61,852 nucleotides of DNA from NCBI RefSeq assembly GCF_006539985.1, contig NZ_BJOB01000012.1, positions 1 to 61,852 of the forward strand, read 5' to 3'. Both the position numbers and the translations under genes were made by a program. Under the pieces are notes generated by a model, which ran no database searches, was not told the origin of the DNA, and was given only the letters and a program-made list of their open reading frames with translations. Numbering within the stretch: the stretch's first letter is position 1; every line of letters starts with the position of its first letter. This DNA is from Kurthia gibsonii. Its GTDB lineage: Bacteria > Bacillota > Bacilli > Bacillales_A > Planococcaceae. Shown piece by piece: positions 25,451 through 34,016 of the stretch.

Positions 25451-25476
25451 AAAAAAGAATCGTTTACACGATTCTT
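25451..25476 (-). terminator. Terminator of the rraA-like gene
   Basis: AAGAATCGT (25455-25463) pairs with ACGATTCTT (25468-25476), four-base loop, minus-strand U run. Confidence 0.85.
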
Positions 25477-25487
25477 CTCTTCAACTA

Positions 25488-26102
25488 CTACTTACTTGTA
25501 ACTTTCGCTAAGTACGCACGTACAGTCTCTTCCGTTTGTAATACAGATTCTTCTCGTTCTGCATCACTTTGGATTTTCGCTTGCGTACGCTCTAACACTT
25601 TATCAATGTTTGACTGCGGCACGACGATGACACCATCTGCATCACCAAAAATATAATCACCTGGCTCTACTGCGACTTCTCCAATTGCGACAGGTACTTG
25701 TACACGTCCGCCACCATTTTTTACACCTGCGACAGCTGTCGTTCCCTTACAAAACACAGGGAAGTCTAATGCGCGCGCTGCTTCGATATCACGAATGACA
25801 CCATCAATAACCAGTCCCGCAATGCCTACTGCTTTCATCATACTCATCACGAAATCACCTGCAATCGCACGATTCAAATCGCCTCTCGCATCGACAACGA
25901 GTACATCGCCGCGCTCTGCCTGTGCAATCGCTTCTAATACTGCCCCGTTTTCTCCAACAGGTAATTGAACCGTTAATGCACGACCGAATAACGTGAAATC
26001 TTCACGAATTGGGCGAATGCCACCCGCAACGAACCCTTCACCATGTTGTCCGTCGCTAATCGCTGTCGTTGGATAGTATGTTTTTTGTGTTTGTGTTGTC
26101 AT
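25488..26102 (-). CDS. RraA-family protein (HMG/CHA aldolase-like)
   Basis: A protein of 204 residues. Conserved elements: GEGFVAGGIRPIREDFTLFG, DVLVVDARGDLNRAIAGDF, GIAGLVIDGVIRDIEAARAL, CKGTTAVAGVKNGGG and DYIFGDADGVIVVP. The D..R and DG.IRD motifs match the metal and substrate site of 4-hydroxy-4-methyl-2-oxoglutarate/oxaloacetate-decarboxylating aldolases, which share the RraA fold. In this lineage an aldolase or decarboxylase is more likely than an RNase E inhibitor. Single-gene unit. Confidence 0.8.
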   Translation of the reverse strand: MTTQTQKTYYPTTAISDGQHGEGFVAGGIRPIREDFTLFGRALTVQLPVGENGAVLEAIAQAERGDVLVVDARGDLNRAIAGDFVMSMMKAVGIAGLVIDGVIRDIEAARALDFPVFCKGTTAVAGVKNGGGRVQVPVAIGEVAVEPGDYIFGDADGVIVVPQSNIDKVLERTQAKIQSDAEREESVLQTEETVRAYLAKVTSK

Positions 26103-26172
26103 GTTAATTTGCTCCTTTTGAAGCTGACCCTATTGTTAGTATATACCAAATAAACCTACTTACACCACACAA

Positions 26173-26733
26173 TTATTGAACTTGATAGCGAATAAATTGA
26201 GTTGAATCTGTTAATTTCTTTTTATAACCTTGGTCATTACCTGGCTTTGTAGTGAAGTAAATGCGATATTTACCCATCTTATAACTAATCGTATGTTCGT
26301 ATGTACGTCCCGAATATGTAAAATCAGTTGTTTTACCAAATACTTTTTTAATTTGTTTATACGTTAACGGTTTATTCGTTAAATCACTACCAACAGAATA
26401 TGTTTTTTTCTTTTGATCGATAATCCATTGTGTTGAGTTTTTCTTTGGCTTTCCTTGGAACTCAAAGCGAACACCATTTGAAAACTTATACTGTTTCACT
26501 TCGTAATAATAAGATGCTTCTTCTTTTTTCTTTTTGCCTAATTTTTTTACAATCGCCGCATATGTACTATGTGCTTTTAAACCTTTTGAACGCGGTGTTT
26601 CACCCTTTTTTGCATACTTTTTAATTTGTTGAAGCTCTTTTGTTGCTTTCGTATTACTCACTGCTATTCCTTGTGGTGTAAACAAAACAAACGTCATACA
26701 CATAATCATGGCATACATAATTATTTTTTTCAT
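26173..26733 (-). CDS. Secreted protein, YjgB/DUF4309-like
   Basis: A protein of 186 residues with a signal peptide (MKKIIMYAMIMCMTFVLFTP) followed by a Lys/Tyr-rich domain. Segments such as IKKYAKKGETPRSKGLKAHS and YKQIKKVFGKTTDFTYSGR resemble the two half-domains of DUF4309 (YjgB) proteins. Function unknown; the signal peptide lacks a lipobox, so it is probably released or wall-associated. AAAAGGAGG precedes the start. Confidence 0.6.
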   Translation of the reverse strand: MKKIIMYAMIMCMTFVLFTPQGIAVSNTKATKELQQIKKYAKKGETPRSKGLKAHSTYAAIVKKLGKKKKEEASYYYEVKQYKFSNGVRFEFQGKPKKNSTQWIIDQKKKTYSVGSDLTNKPLTYKQIKKVFGKTTDFTYSGRTYEHTISYKMGKYRIYFTTKPGNDQGYKKKLTDSTQFIRYQVQ

Positions 26734-26821
26734 AAAAATCCTCCTTTTTATTTTACTTATATAGTATATATAAAATGGTTTATTATGTAAATATTTGTTT
26801 TATTTTAACTTATTTAAACGT

Positions 26822-26855
26822 AAAAAGAAGCCGATTCACGAATCGACTCCCTTTT
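26822..26855 (-). terminator. Probable terminator of the acetate transporter gene
   Basis: Centred on CCGATTC-AC-GAATCG with weaker outer pairing (AAAAG against CTTTT) across an internal loop. It lies just after the stop codon on the minus strand. Confidence 0.5.
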
Positions 26856-26859
26856 ACTA

Positions 26860-27513
26860 TTATGAGTGTGTTGCCATGTCTGAAGCTTTTGCTTTTTCAC
26901 GACGGCGACCGATAATGTTGAATGGTTTGCCTAATGGTAAGAATTCAAAACCAAAGTGACGGTTTAAAACATTCACACCTGCACCGTAAATACTTAATAT
27001 CCCAATTAATAATTCAGAAATCGCTGCCATGTTGTGCATTGAAGTTTCTAAAATACCTAGTGAACTTAAACCGAGACCTAAGAATAAGAAATTGATTAAG
27101 AAGAAAATTAAGAATAACACTTTGTTTGTTTCTAATGCACCAATTGTCATGAAAATTGTAAATGCTAAATAGCCTAAATATACAACACCGAGTTGGTGTA
27201 CATCTAATTGAGAAGCAAGTGTTTCGCCTAACACGCCTGCTTGAATTAACCAGCCACCGCCTACAGCTAACCAGAAGAAGCCATATGCACCAAATGCTGT
27301 TGCGCCAAATGTATTTCCTAATTTTGCATCAATCATTGAAGCATATAATTGTGCAAAACCCCCTAAAAAGATTGCCCATGGGAGAACAAAGCCTAATCCC
27401 TCTGTCCATTCCAGCTTCTGCGTTGACGCCACCAATGTGACAATCGCTAAACCAAATAGACCGATACCAGATGGATCTGCTGCTGTTACTCGAATATCTT
27501 GAACCTGTTTCAT
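26860..27513 (-). CDS. Acetate uptake transporter (AceTr / SatP-YaaH / GPR1-FUN34 family)
   Basis: A protein of 217 residues with six membrane helices. The family start motif NP-x-P-L-G-L appears in altered form as ADPSGIGLFGLAIV; GGFAQLYASMIDAKLGNTFG and TAFGAYGFFWLAVGGGW are further conserved stretches. Members move acetate and succinate across the membrane. GGGGG lies before the ATG. A cre-like site upstream suggests repression on glucose. Confidence 0.85.
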   Translation of the reverse strand: MKQVQDIRVTAADPSGIGLFGLAIVTLVASTQKLEWTEGLGFVLPWAIFLGGFAQLYASMIDAKLGNTFGATAFGAYGFFWLAVGGGWLIQAGVLGETLASQLDVHQLGVVYLGYLAFTIFMTIGALETNKVLFLIFFLINFLFLGLGLSSLGILETSMHNMAAISELLIGILSIYGAGVNVLNRHFGFEFLPLGKPFNIIGRRREKAKASDMATHS

Positions 27514-27560
27514 GTTTATTCCCCCTACTTTATGTACGTTATTTTCTGTTACAAGTAAAA

Positions 27561-27574
27561 TATAACCGTTTACA
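27561..27574 (-). promoter_or_regulatory. cre-like site upstream of the acetate transporter
   Basis: TGTAAACGGTTATA on the minus strand matches the CcpA consensus TGWAANCGNTNWCA at 13 of 14 positions. It lies about 50 bases before the start codon, in the promoter region, where CcpA would repress. Confidence 0.55.
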
Positions 27575-27817
27575 TCAAAAAAGAACCAATATTTTCATAA
27601 ATAAGTAAAAGAATTGATTTAATAAGCAAAAAAGATGCTTAAAACAGAAAATAATAATTTAAAAGAGAAAATTCATGTTTTATTGTATTGATACAATCAC
27701 TTTTGTTATAGTACAAGAAAGAAATTGTATATTTTTTAGGCTATTTTTTTGATATTTCCAGACACATACATGCTTTTCTATCGGCTTGCAATACAATCGT
27801 AGTTCTTTTGACCACAT
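27575..27817. other. Intergenic region upstream of the acetate transporter
   Basis: AT-rich, no convincing coding frame. It includes the inverted repeat TTGTATTGATACAA near 27690 and presumably the far part of the transporter's promoter. Confidence 0.5.
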
Positions 27818-27855
27818 AAAAAAAACACCCTTGTGTCTTCACAAGAAGGTGTTTT
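27818..27855 (-). terminator. Terminator near the end of the GNAT gene
   Basis: AAAACACC (27822-27829) pairs with GGTGTTTT (27848-27855) and TTGTG with CACAA inside; the minus-strand U run follows. It is 37 bases past the GNAT stop. Confidence 0.8.
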
Positions 27856-27891
27856 CGTTCGTCAAGCTACATCATACTATTTTGTAAATTC

Positions 27892-28341
27892 TTATAATTC
27901 TTTTGAGAAGTATAATAAATCAATCGCTTGAATTCCATTTTCAAAAATCGGTTCTTTATAATTTGAAAAGAAATCATGCTGAATTGAATCTAGGCGATAA
28001 CCTGCCTTTTGATAAAAAGCGATATTGCTAATAGATGAATTTGCTGTCCCAACTTTCATGATCTGAGCTCCATCGTCGTATAAAATCTTTTCAACGAAGC
28101 GTAAAGCTTTTTTTCCAATCCCCTGACCTTGACGCTCTGGAGTTATGGCAATATTCTTCACTTCGGAATAACCGTCGCATTCAATTGTTTGAATAACCCC
28201 GACTCTCTCCATCTTTTCTGTGATTTCGAATAGTCTACCTTCATTCATATATTCTCTAACGACTGTTTCATCCTCATCTGCAAGGATTAATAAATTCAAA
28301 AACTTTTCTCTCGCTCCTACAGGTACTTCGAATAGTTGCAT
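27892..28341 (-). CDS. GNAT-family N-acetyltransferase
   Basis: A protein of 149 residues. The acetyl-CoA loop ITPERQGQGIGKKALRFVEK holds the Q-x-x-G-x-G/A pattern; SNIAFYQKAGYRLDSI is motif B. Substrate unknown. AGGAGTG precedes the start. Single gene. Confidence 0.85.
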   Translation of the reverse strand: MQLFEVPVGAREKFLNLLILADEDETVVREYMNEGRLFEITEKMERVGVIQTIECDGYSEVKNIAITPERQGQGIGKKALRFVEKILYDDGAQIMKVGTANSSISNIAFYQKAGYRLDSIQHDFFSNYKEPIFENGIQAIDLLYFSKEL

Positions 28342-28543
28342 ATTATCTCACTCCTATCATAAATAGCCTTTAAATACTTAAGTTTTTTCTTCCATCCCCT
28401 AAATATTTAAATTCTTAACTATATTGTAGTCTTTTTAGACACATCTGCATACAATCAGTTTTGCATAAATTAGTTCGCTAAGGTAATAATTCTAGAAAAA
28501 AATTGAAATTTTATCCATAAATAAAAGATTTTTTCATTCTATA

Positions 28544-28574
28544 TAAAAAAAGAAGCTGCGTACACAGCTCCTTC
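28544..28574 (-). terminator. Terminator, copy 1 of a duplicated hairpin
   Basis: GAAGCTG pairs with CAGCTCCTTC around CGTACA, with a bulged C and a minus-strand U run. It ends the secreted-protein gene at 28.6 kb. The same 29 bases recur at 30032-30060. Confidence 0.8.
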
Positions 28575-28589
28575 AGAATGATATTTATT

Positions 28590-29933
28590 TTATTCAAAAA
28601 ACTCTGTGTAGTGTGCATTCTCTAAACTTTCATCGCCTTTTGGGAAATAAAATGATATAGGGAAGCTTTCTTTTTTACCTGCAACTTGTGCTGTAATTGT
28701 TAAACTTTTAGCATATGCTAAAGAAATAGGTTTTAATACTTTTTGAATTCCAATAAATTCATCGTCTAAAACTTTACGAACTACTACATAATCATTTTTA
28801 TACTTTTCTGATTGTAAGTCTTTTTTGGTTACGTCGATTTCATAAACAACTTGATTCCCTTGTTTAATTCGATATTTTGCAGGTTGATTTCCTGTCATAG
28901 AATAAAAACTTATTTCCGATTCCATACCATACTTCTTATCATTAGTTAAGAAAATAGTAGCTAATACTGAACTTCCTTCTTTAATTTGTGAATGTTCTTG
29001 ATAAGGTGTACTTTGACTTGCTTTTTCTTTAGGAATCGCATATCGAATACGGTAAGATTCTACACCATTTGGTTCTGTTCGAGATAAGATGATTTGATTT
29101 GCTTTTTCACCATAACTTGATTCAAAATAATTTGTAATATCTTCATTTTGCTTCATTTTTACTACATATGATGAACTAGATGGTGATACTACACGCATTA
29201 ATTGTCCTTTTGTATTGTAAATACTTAATTTAGTACCTTTTTTAAGACCTTTGATTGTCATGCTATCTACACCATCGTTTGAATTAATATTGTTAATTAC
29301 AACATTTTTAGGTGAAATGCTTGGTGTACGTTTGTAGTCTTTCATTTTCTTATATGCTTTATTTTTAGCAATCTTAGGGTTTTTAACATTAATAGTCATA
29401 ATTGTTTTTAACTGATTAGAATTAGGCTTAATATAACCTAATTTACGATATTTAGCTAAAAGTTTTTTATCAAAAATATCAGTAGTGTAAATACGTTTTT
29501 GCCCTTGTGTATAAATCGAAATACGATTTTGTCCATCATACATTTCTACCATACCGTTAGCTTTAGAATATCCAACAGTAATATACTCTTGCTTTTGTAC
29601 ATAAGTACATACATCTGTACCTGTACCTGTAGTTGAAGTACCTTTAAACTTTTTAGATTTTTTATAACTGTTCTTAAAATCACTTTTACCTTTATTTCCT
29701 TTTAAGTCCACTGTAACAACACATTCTGCACCTGTAGCATTATATTCTTTGTTAAAAGCACTTACATTAGAGCGTTTATCTTTCGTATTCCAATAATATT
29801 CCATACGAGATGGTACATAATCAGATGTTTTTGCTTGAACTTCTGCTTCTTTAAATACAGATGTATCTGTGAAACTTGCATATGTTGCGAATAACATCGT
29901 CAAAGCAATTAAATATTGAATTCCTTTTTTCAT
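28590..29933 (-). CDS. Secreted protein of unknown function with Ig-like segment
   Basis: About 447 residues from an ATG seven bases after AAAGGGG. Signal peptide MKKGIQYLIALTMLFATYAS, cleavage probably after VQA. The middle has an Ig-like strand pattern (NVVINNINSNDGVDSMTIKG, LKKGTKLSIYNTKGQLM); two cysteines (AECVV and TDVCTY) could form a disulphide. No membrane anchor, LPxTG or catalytic motif. The gene is bounded on each side by the same hairpin terminator. Confidence 0.6.
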   Translation of the reverse strand: MKKGIQYLIALTMLFATYASFTDTSVFKEAEVQAKTSDYVPSRMEYYWNTKDKRSNVSAFNKEYNATGAECVVTVDLKGNKGKSDFKNSYKKSKKFKGTSTTGTGTDVCTYVQKQEYITVGYSKANGMVEMYDGQNRISIYTQGQKRIYTTDIFDKKLLAKYRKLGYIKPNSNQLKTIMTINVKNPKIAKNKAYKKMKDYKRTPSISPKNVVINNINSNDGVDSMTIKGLKKGTKLSIYNTKGQLMRVVSPSSSSYVVKMKQNEDITNYFESSYGEKANQIILSRTEPNGVESYRIRYAIPKEKASQSTPYQEHSQIKEGSSVLATIFLTNDKKYGMESEISFYSMTGNQPAKYRIKQGNQVVYEIDVTKKDLQSEKYKNDYVVVRKVLDDEFIGIQKVLKPISLAYAKSLTITAQVAGKKESFPISFYFPKGDESLENAHYTEFFE

Positions 29934-30031
29934 ACACATACCCCTTTCGACTTTATAAATTATAACAAAAAAAGAATTTTATCACCATCTTTTCAGGAAT
30001 ATTAGACTATGCATTTTTACTTATTTACATA

Positions 30032-30060
30032 CAAAAAGAAGCTGCGTACACAGCTCCTTC
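30032..30060 (-). terminator. Terminator, copy 2 of the duplicated hairpin
   Basis: The 29-base hairpin sequence is identical to that at 28546-28574. It ends the membrane-protein gene at 30.1 kb. The minus-strand U run is shorter than in copy 1 (AAAAA on plus). Confidence 0.75.
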
Positions 30061-30061
30061 A

Positions 30062-30718
30062 TTATTTTTTCTTTTTCTTCTTTTGATGTGCCGCGTCCCA
30101 TTCACGTAGATCACGTGCGTAGATGGCTTCATTTGTTAGGCGTTGTAAACCTTTTGTGCCTTCAATCGCCTTTTGCATATATTCTTCATAACGTTCTTTA
30201 TTACCTTGAAGGTTTGCGACATATGCTTCGATATAATCTTCCATCCAGATGAAGTCTAAATCGTGACTACGCGCCATACCATATTTACCAGCTTCTGCTT
30301 CGTAAATTGCGATATTTAAACGTTTACGTGGACTCGATTTCATCTTTTTAATGATTTCGTACGCATTTACTAAATCCTTTTGGCGAATATAACCTAAAAA
30401 TTCATAGTCATAAACGGTTTCAGGATTTTTCACTTTCTTTTTCACTAACTCAATCGCTTCTAGTTCGTCTTCTAATGTACCGTCTTTAACCGCAAAGACA
30501 TATGCAAACATTGGCGAACGCTTTTGAAACTTAATCGCAAATAATGTTAACTTTGTGTTCTTCGTTGATGTCATCGCATACATGTAGCCGATTACTAACA
30601 CGATTGCGGCAATGGTGAAGAACCAAAGTGCTGCCGTTTGTGGTACACCTAGTGCAATTGCACCCATACCAAGTGCTAGTACAACGACATAAATAATGAT
30701 GAAATTTAAAATTCTCAT
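30062..30718 (-). CDS. Membrane protein with cytoplasmic helical domain
   Basis: About 218 residues. Two membrane helices lie at the N terminus (ILNFIIIYVVVLALGMGAIA and ALWFFTIAAIVLVIGYMYAM), followed by a TPR-like helical cytoplasmic domain (LEAIELVKKKVKNPETVYDY, KERYEEYMQKAIEGTKGL) and a Lys-rich C terminus. Not recognised as a named family. The ATG at 30718 follows TAGGGAA; one two codons upstream is equally possible. Confidence 0.65.
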   Translation of the reverse strand: MRILNFIIIYVVVLALGMGAIALGVPQTAALWFFTIAAIVLVIGYMYAMTSTKNTKLTLFAIKFQKRSPMFAYVFAVKDGTLEDELEAIELVKKKVKNPETVYDYEFLGYIRQKDLVNAYEIIKKMKSSPRKRLNIAIYEAEAGKYGMARSHDLDFIWMEDYIEAYVANLQGNKERYEEYMQKAIEGTKGLQRLTNEAIYARDLREWDAAHQKKKKKK

Positions 30719-30824
30719 GTGCATTTCCCTACCTATTCATCTCTATACAAATATTCATACTATTCTATAGTACCAACCAAGATTTGTTTGGGCAATTCAT
30801 AAATGGAGAATGGTGTCTAAAAAT

Positions 30825-31025
30825 CTATGCATTGTCAAGAATTCTACACACTCTGCCTACTTGACCGTCTTCTAAGCGCACTTTAATACCATGCGGATGT
30901 GATGGGCTATTCGTCAAAATATCTTTGACAACACCCACTGTTTCTTTTCCTGTGCGCTGATCTTGTTTTAAGACAATCGCCACTGCCAATCCTTTATGAA
31001 TCGTACTTCTCTTACGTCCGTCCAT
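30825..31025 (-). CDS. ywbE: YwbE family protein
   Basis: A protein of 66 residues matching the YwbE (DUF2196) pattern: an R-x-x-I-x-x-G start (STIHKGLAVAIVLKQDQRTG), TVGVVKDILTNSPSHPHGIK and VRLEDGQVGRV. It folds as a small beta-barrel-like domain in this family. Function unknown. GAGGAG precedes the start. Confidence 0.85.
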   Translation of the reverse strand: MDGRKRSTIHKGLAVAIVLKQDQRTGKETVGVVKDILTNSPSHPHGIKVRLEDGQVGRVCRILDNA

Positions 31026-31128
31026 TCTAATCTCTCCTCAATAAATGAAATATTCAAACAATTGCGTCGGTTTTCTCAATTGATTACGTTATCATTATAT
31101 CATGCAAATAACAAAGGAGGAGTAAGAG

Positions 31129-31602
31129 ATGTCACTCGAACGAGCACAACAATACTTTGAACAATTTGATTTAGTAGAGCAGATTCAAAAATTTGATGCA
31201 AGTACGGCAACTGTACAGGAAGCAGCGCAAGCACTTGGTTGTGAGCCTGAGCGTATTGCGAAAACTTTATCATTTAACGGGGTAGAACAGCCGATTCTAA
31301 TTGTAGCGGCTGGTGATACGAAAATTGATAATGCTAAATTTAAAGCAACTTTTCAGTTAAAGCCACGCATGCTAAAACCAGAAGAAGTAGAAAAAACGAT
31401 TGGTCATGCGATTGGTGGGGTTTGTCCATTCGGTATTAATGAAGGAGTACGCGTCTATTTAGATGAGTCACTTAAACGATTCACGACGGTATTCCCAGCT
31501 TGTGGTAGTAGTAATTCCGCCATCGAATTAACGATTCCAGAATTAGAACGCTATGCACAAAGTATTGAATGGATGGACGTATGTAAAAATTGGCGTACAT
31601 AG
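31129..31602 (+). CDS. YbaK/EbsC-family aminoacyl-tRNA deacylase
   Basis: A protein of 157 residues. The conserved lysine (IAKTLSFNG) and GVCPFGI loop of YbaK/ProX editing domains are present (GHAIGGVCPFGINEGVRVYL), and the C-terminal ACGSSNSAIELTIPELE is typical. Members hydrolyse mischarged Cys- or Ala-tRNA(Pro). AAAGGAGGA lies before the ATG. Divergent from ywbE. Confidence 0.85.
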   Translation: MSLERAQQYFEQFDLVEQIQKFDASTATVQEAAQALGCEPERIAKTLSFNGVEQPILIVAAGDTKIDNAKFKATFQLKPRMLKPEEVEKTIGHAIGGVCPFGINEGVRVYLDESLKRFTTVFPACGSSNSAIELTIPELERYAQSIEWMDVCKNWRT

Positions 31603-31710
31603 GATATGTCTAAATGAAGATTTTTAAATGATTGACAATGCTTTAAAATGTTAAAGTAACAGCATATGAAATTCTCATATTGCATGCACAAGCATAGTAT
31701 TTTAAAAAGT

Positions 31711-31756
31711 AAAAAAGAGGAATTTCATCATGTATTTGACGAAATTCCTCTTTTTT
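31711..31756. terminator. Strong bidirectional terminator
   Basis: AAAAAAGAGGAATTTC (31711-31726) pairs perfectly with GAAATTCCTCTTTTTT (31741-31756). It separates the plus-strand deacylase from the minus-strand gene whose stop touches it. Confidence 0.9.
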
Positions 31757-32049
31757 TATTGTAGTACTTCATTATAAAGCGGTGCGATTTGTTCAATGAA
31801 GCGTTTTGCATCTTCTTTTGTTGCGACAGTTAGAAGATATGTGCGACCAACAGGCACTAATTCATATGTGATGCCTGCTTGTTGTAACTTTTCTTCTAAC
31901 GCTTCTAATGTAATCACTTCATAATGCGTTAAAATACTAATTTCGAGTAAGTCAAATGGTTGACCGTCTGGTGTGGTCGCATAAATTTTTTCGACGTGAC
32001 CTGTTTGACGATTCGTCAGCATTTGATTCACTTTGAATTTTTGTTCCAT
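31756..32049 (-). CDS. Small hypothetical protein
   Basis: About 97 residues. Strands and helices alternate (FDLLEISILTHYEVITLEAL, EDAKRFIEQIAPLYNEV), suggesting a ferredoxin-like fold. No family recognised. Start chosen as the last of three in-frame initiation codons because it lies nine bases from AAAGG. The gene is 70 bases downstream of tsuB and might be co-transcribed. Confidence 0.55.
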   Translation of the reverse strand: MEQKFKVNQMLTNRQTGHVEKIYATTPDGQPFDLLEISILTHYEVITLEALEEKLQQAGITYELVPVGRTYLLTVATKEDAKRFIEQIAPLYNEVLQ

Positions 32050-32119
32050 TGTCATCAACCTTTTTATTTATAGAGTCATTAGTATGATGCCATAGGAAAT
32101 GTATTCTGTAAACAAGTGG

Positions 32120-32344
32120 CTATTTCTTTTGTACGGTAATCGTCCAAGCCGCATCGCCCACTTGTTCAAAATTCGTTACAGTATGCCCTTCTTCTGCTGC
32201 CCAGCGTGGAATCGAATCCGTTCCCTGTGTACAATCGAAGCGAATTTCTAACTCCTCACCAGATGTTAATGTTTCAAGTGCTGCCTTCGCTTCTACTAAT
32301 GGAAATGGACAAACTTGCCCTGCTGTTTCTAATACTTTTACCAT
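32120..32344 (-). CDS. tsuB: TusA-like sulfurtransferase (TsuB/YeeD)
   Basis: A protein of 74 residues with the active Cys in GQVCPFPLVEAKAALETL, the C-P-x-P motif of TusA/YeeD proteins. It is 12 bases downstream of a YeeE-family transporter. In E. coli and Spirochaeta, YeeD (TsuB) acts with YeeE (TsuA) in thiosulfate uptake, decomposing thiosulfate at the transporter. AGGAGG precedes the start. Confidence 0.85.
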   Translation of the reverse strand: MVKVLETAGQVCPFPLVEAKAALETLTSGEELEIRFDCTQGTDSIPRWAAEEGHTVTNFEQVGDAAWTITVQKK

Positions 32345-32356
32345 GTAAAATTCCTC

Positions 32357-33424
32357 CTAATTTGTTTGTGCAACAGTTGGTTGTTGCGCTGTTTTTTTAA
32401 TTGTTGGACGAACGAATACGAAATAAGTCGCTGTCCAAACTCCTAGAATAATGAAACCAAGTGAAATCCAACCTTGCCATGAGAACATCGCTGTTTGTAC
32501 AAGACCGTTTCCAATTGTACAACCGCCTGCTAAGCTTGCACCGAACCCCATTAATACACCGCCACATAGGCTAGAAACAATGGTTTTAGGATCGGGTACG
32601 CGTAAACGGAACTCGCCACTTCCTTTTGCGGCGATATATGAACCAATCAATAAACCAAGTACTAAGAAAACACCCCAGTTAATATACTGTACATCACCTG
32701 TTACAGCATATTGTACGATATTGGCAGATGGTGTTGTAATACCTAAACCCGACATGCGACCACTTGCTTCACTGAATACCCATGCTAAAATCGCAATCAC
32801 ACCGATTAAGGAAGCTGTCACATAAGTTGACCAGCGCTTCTCAAATAAAAGATGCGCGATACCTGTTTTTTTCGGCTTTAGTTGTGGAATAAAAATCTTC
32901 GGTTTGCGTGCTTCTTTTACAAGAATGAGTGCCACAACACCGATGAAAAAGATAATAAGTACCCACACATTGACACCGAATGTACGTGCAATCGAATTAT
33001 CACGTACTTGCATACTTTGAAGAGCGTCATGAATTGGTTTGAATGCTCCTGTCTTCATCATGGCACTCGTTAACATATAAAAAATTAGTGCAATCCAACT
33101 ACCGACTAATCCTTCCGCTGCGCGATACCATGTACCTGTTGCACAACCTCCTGCTAGAATAATGCCAATTCCAAAAATAAATGAGCCAAGTGCTACAGCT
33201 ACGAATGAATACGTTCCTGCTTCATATACTAATAAATCAAAGTGAATAAGTGCATAGACACCGACTGCTTGAATCGCAATCGCAAGTAATAAAGCATTAA
33301 ACATACGTGTGTTTTTCGTTAAATATAAATCTCGAAAACCACCTGTTAAACAAAAGCGCCCTCTTTGTAAGACGAAACCAAGTAGTGCGCCACATAGTAA
33401 CCCTGTTCCTACCATTTGAATCAT
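32357..33424 (-). CDS. tsuA: YeeE/YedE family thiosulfate transporter (TsuA)
   Basis: A protein of 355 residues with about ten membrane helices. The conserved cysteines lie in the paired motifs AGGCATGTWYRAAEGLVGSW and AGGCTIGNGLVQTAMFSW, and another in RGRFCLTGGFRDL; these relay thiosulfate through hydrogen bonds in characterised TsuA. AAGGAGTG precedes the ATG, and tsuB follows in the same operon. The pair would supply sulfur for cysteine synthesis, relevant also to metA downstream in the window. Confidence 0.85.
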   Translation of the reverse strand: MIQMVGTGLLCGALLGFVLQRGRFCLTGGFRDLYLTKNTRMFNALLLAIAIQAVGVYALIHFDLLVYEAGTYSFVAVALGSFIFGIGIILAGGCATGTWYRAAEGLVGSWIALIFYMLTSAMMKTGAFKPIHDALQSMQVRDNSIARTFGVNVWVLIIFFIGVVALILVKEARKPKIFIPQLKPKKTGIAHLLFEKRWSTYVTASLIGVIAILAWVFSEASGRMSGLGITTPSANIVQYAVTGDVQYINWGVFLVLGLLIGSYIAAKGSGEFRLRVPDPKTIVSSLCGGVLMGFGASLAGGCTIGNGLVQTAMFSWQGWISLGFIILGVWTATYFVFVRPTIKKTAQQPTVAQTN

Positions 33425-33513
33425 TTTCTCACTCCTTCTTTAACCTAGTATTCCTGTAGGATTAATATAATCTATTTTTCTGAATATTTCAACCTTTATT
33501 TTTAAATAAAGTA

Positions 33514-33550
33514 AAAAAATCCCGAAATCAAATTGATTTCGAGATTTTTT
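33514..33550 (-). terminator. Terminator of the 33.6 kb lipoprotein gene
   Basis: AAAAAATCCCGAAATCA pairs with GATTTCGAGATTTTTT around AATT; one mismatch. It ends the MFS-lipoprotein operon ahead of tsuA. Confidence 0.85.
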
Positions 33551-33551
33551 C

Positions 33552-34004
33552 TTATGGTAATACTTTTAAAGCGAAGGCATACTGTGCATCGCCAATTGAT
33601 ACATCTTTCTTTTCATCACGCCAAGAAGCCGTATAACCATAGTAATATGTTCCTGGTTGTGTCGGCGCTGTAAACGTCCCATCTTCTGTTAACGGTAAAT
33701 CTTTTCCTTGTTCAATGGAATTAAGTTCTGTTAAAAAAGAAGTTGTAGGAAGATTCGTCGTACTCTGCTTCAATTGAAGCTTTTCGCCCGCCTTCACTTG
33801 TAATGTCACTTTGTCTTTCATTAATTCAACAGGCCCTGCATGATCCTCACACTTACCGTTCCAACAAAACGTCCCAAGAATCGTATCATAACTTTTACCG
33901 TCTGCTTCTATTTTAACAGTCGGCGGATCATTCGCAATTTTCCCTTGTATATTACATCCTGCAAGCAGTAATACAGCAAAAAATAATATGATATATTTCT
34001 TCAA
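33552..34004 (-). CDS. Lipoprotein of unknown function
   Basis: A protein of 150 residues. The signal peptide MKKYIILFFAVLLLAGC ends in the lipobox LAGC. The mature part contains two cysteines (FCWNGKC) likely disulphide-bonded and a beta-rich domain (TLQVKAGEKLQLKQS, GTYYYGYTASWRD). It starts 12 bases after the MFS gene, in the same operon. Function unknown. Confidence 0.7.
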   Translation of the reverse strand: MKKYIILFFAVLLLAGCNIQGKIANDPPTVKIEADGKSYDTILGTFCWNGKCEDHAGPVELMKDKVTLQVKAGEKLQLKQSTTNLPTTSFLTELNSIEQGKDLPLTEDGTFTAPTQPGTYYYGYTASWRDEKKDVSIGDAQYAFALKVLP

Positions 34005-34016
34005 ATTCTTACTCCT

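Noticed and set aside
32400-33073. Frames on the plus strand opposite tsuA
   Set aside because: Antisense of a membrane protein; no binding sites and no family match.
33424-33480. Possible CymR-type operator upstream of tsuA
   Set aside because: Some bases resemble it but the match was too weak to claim.
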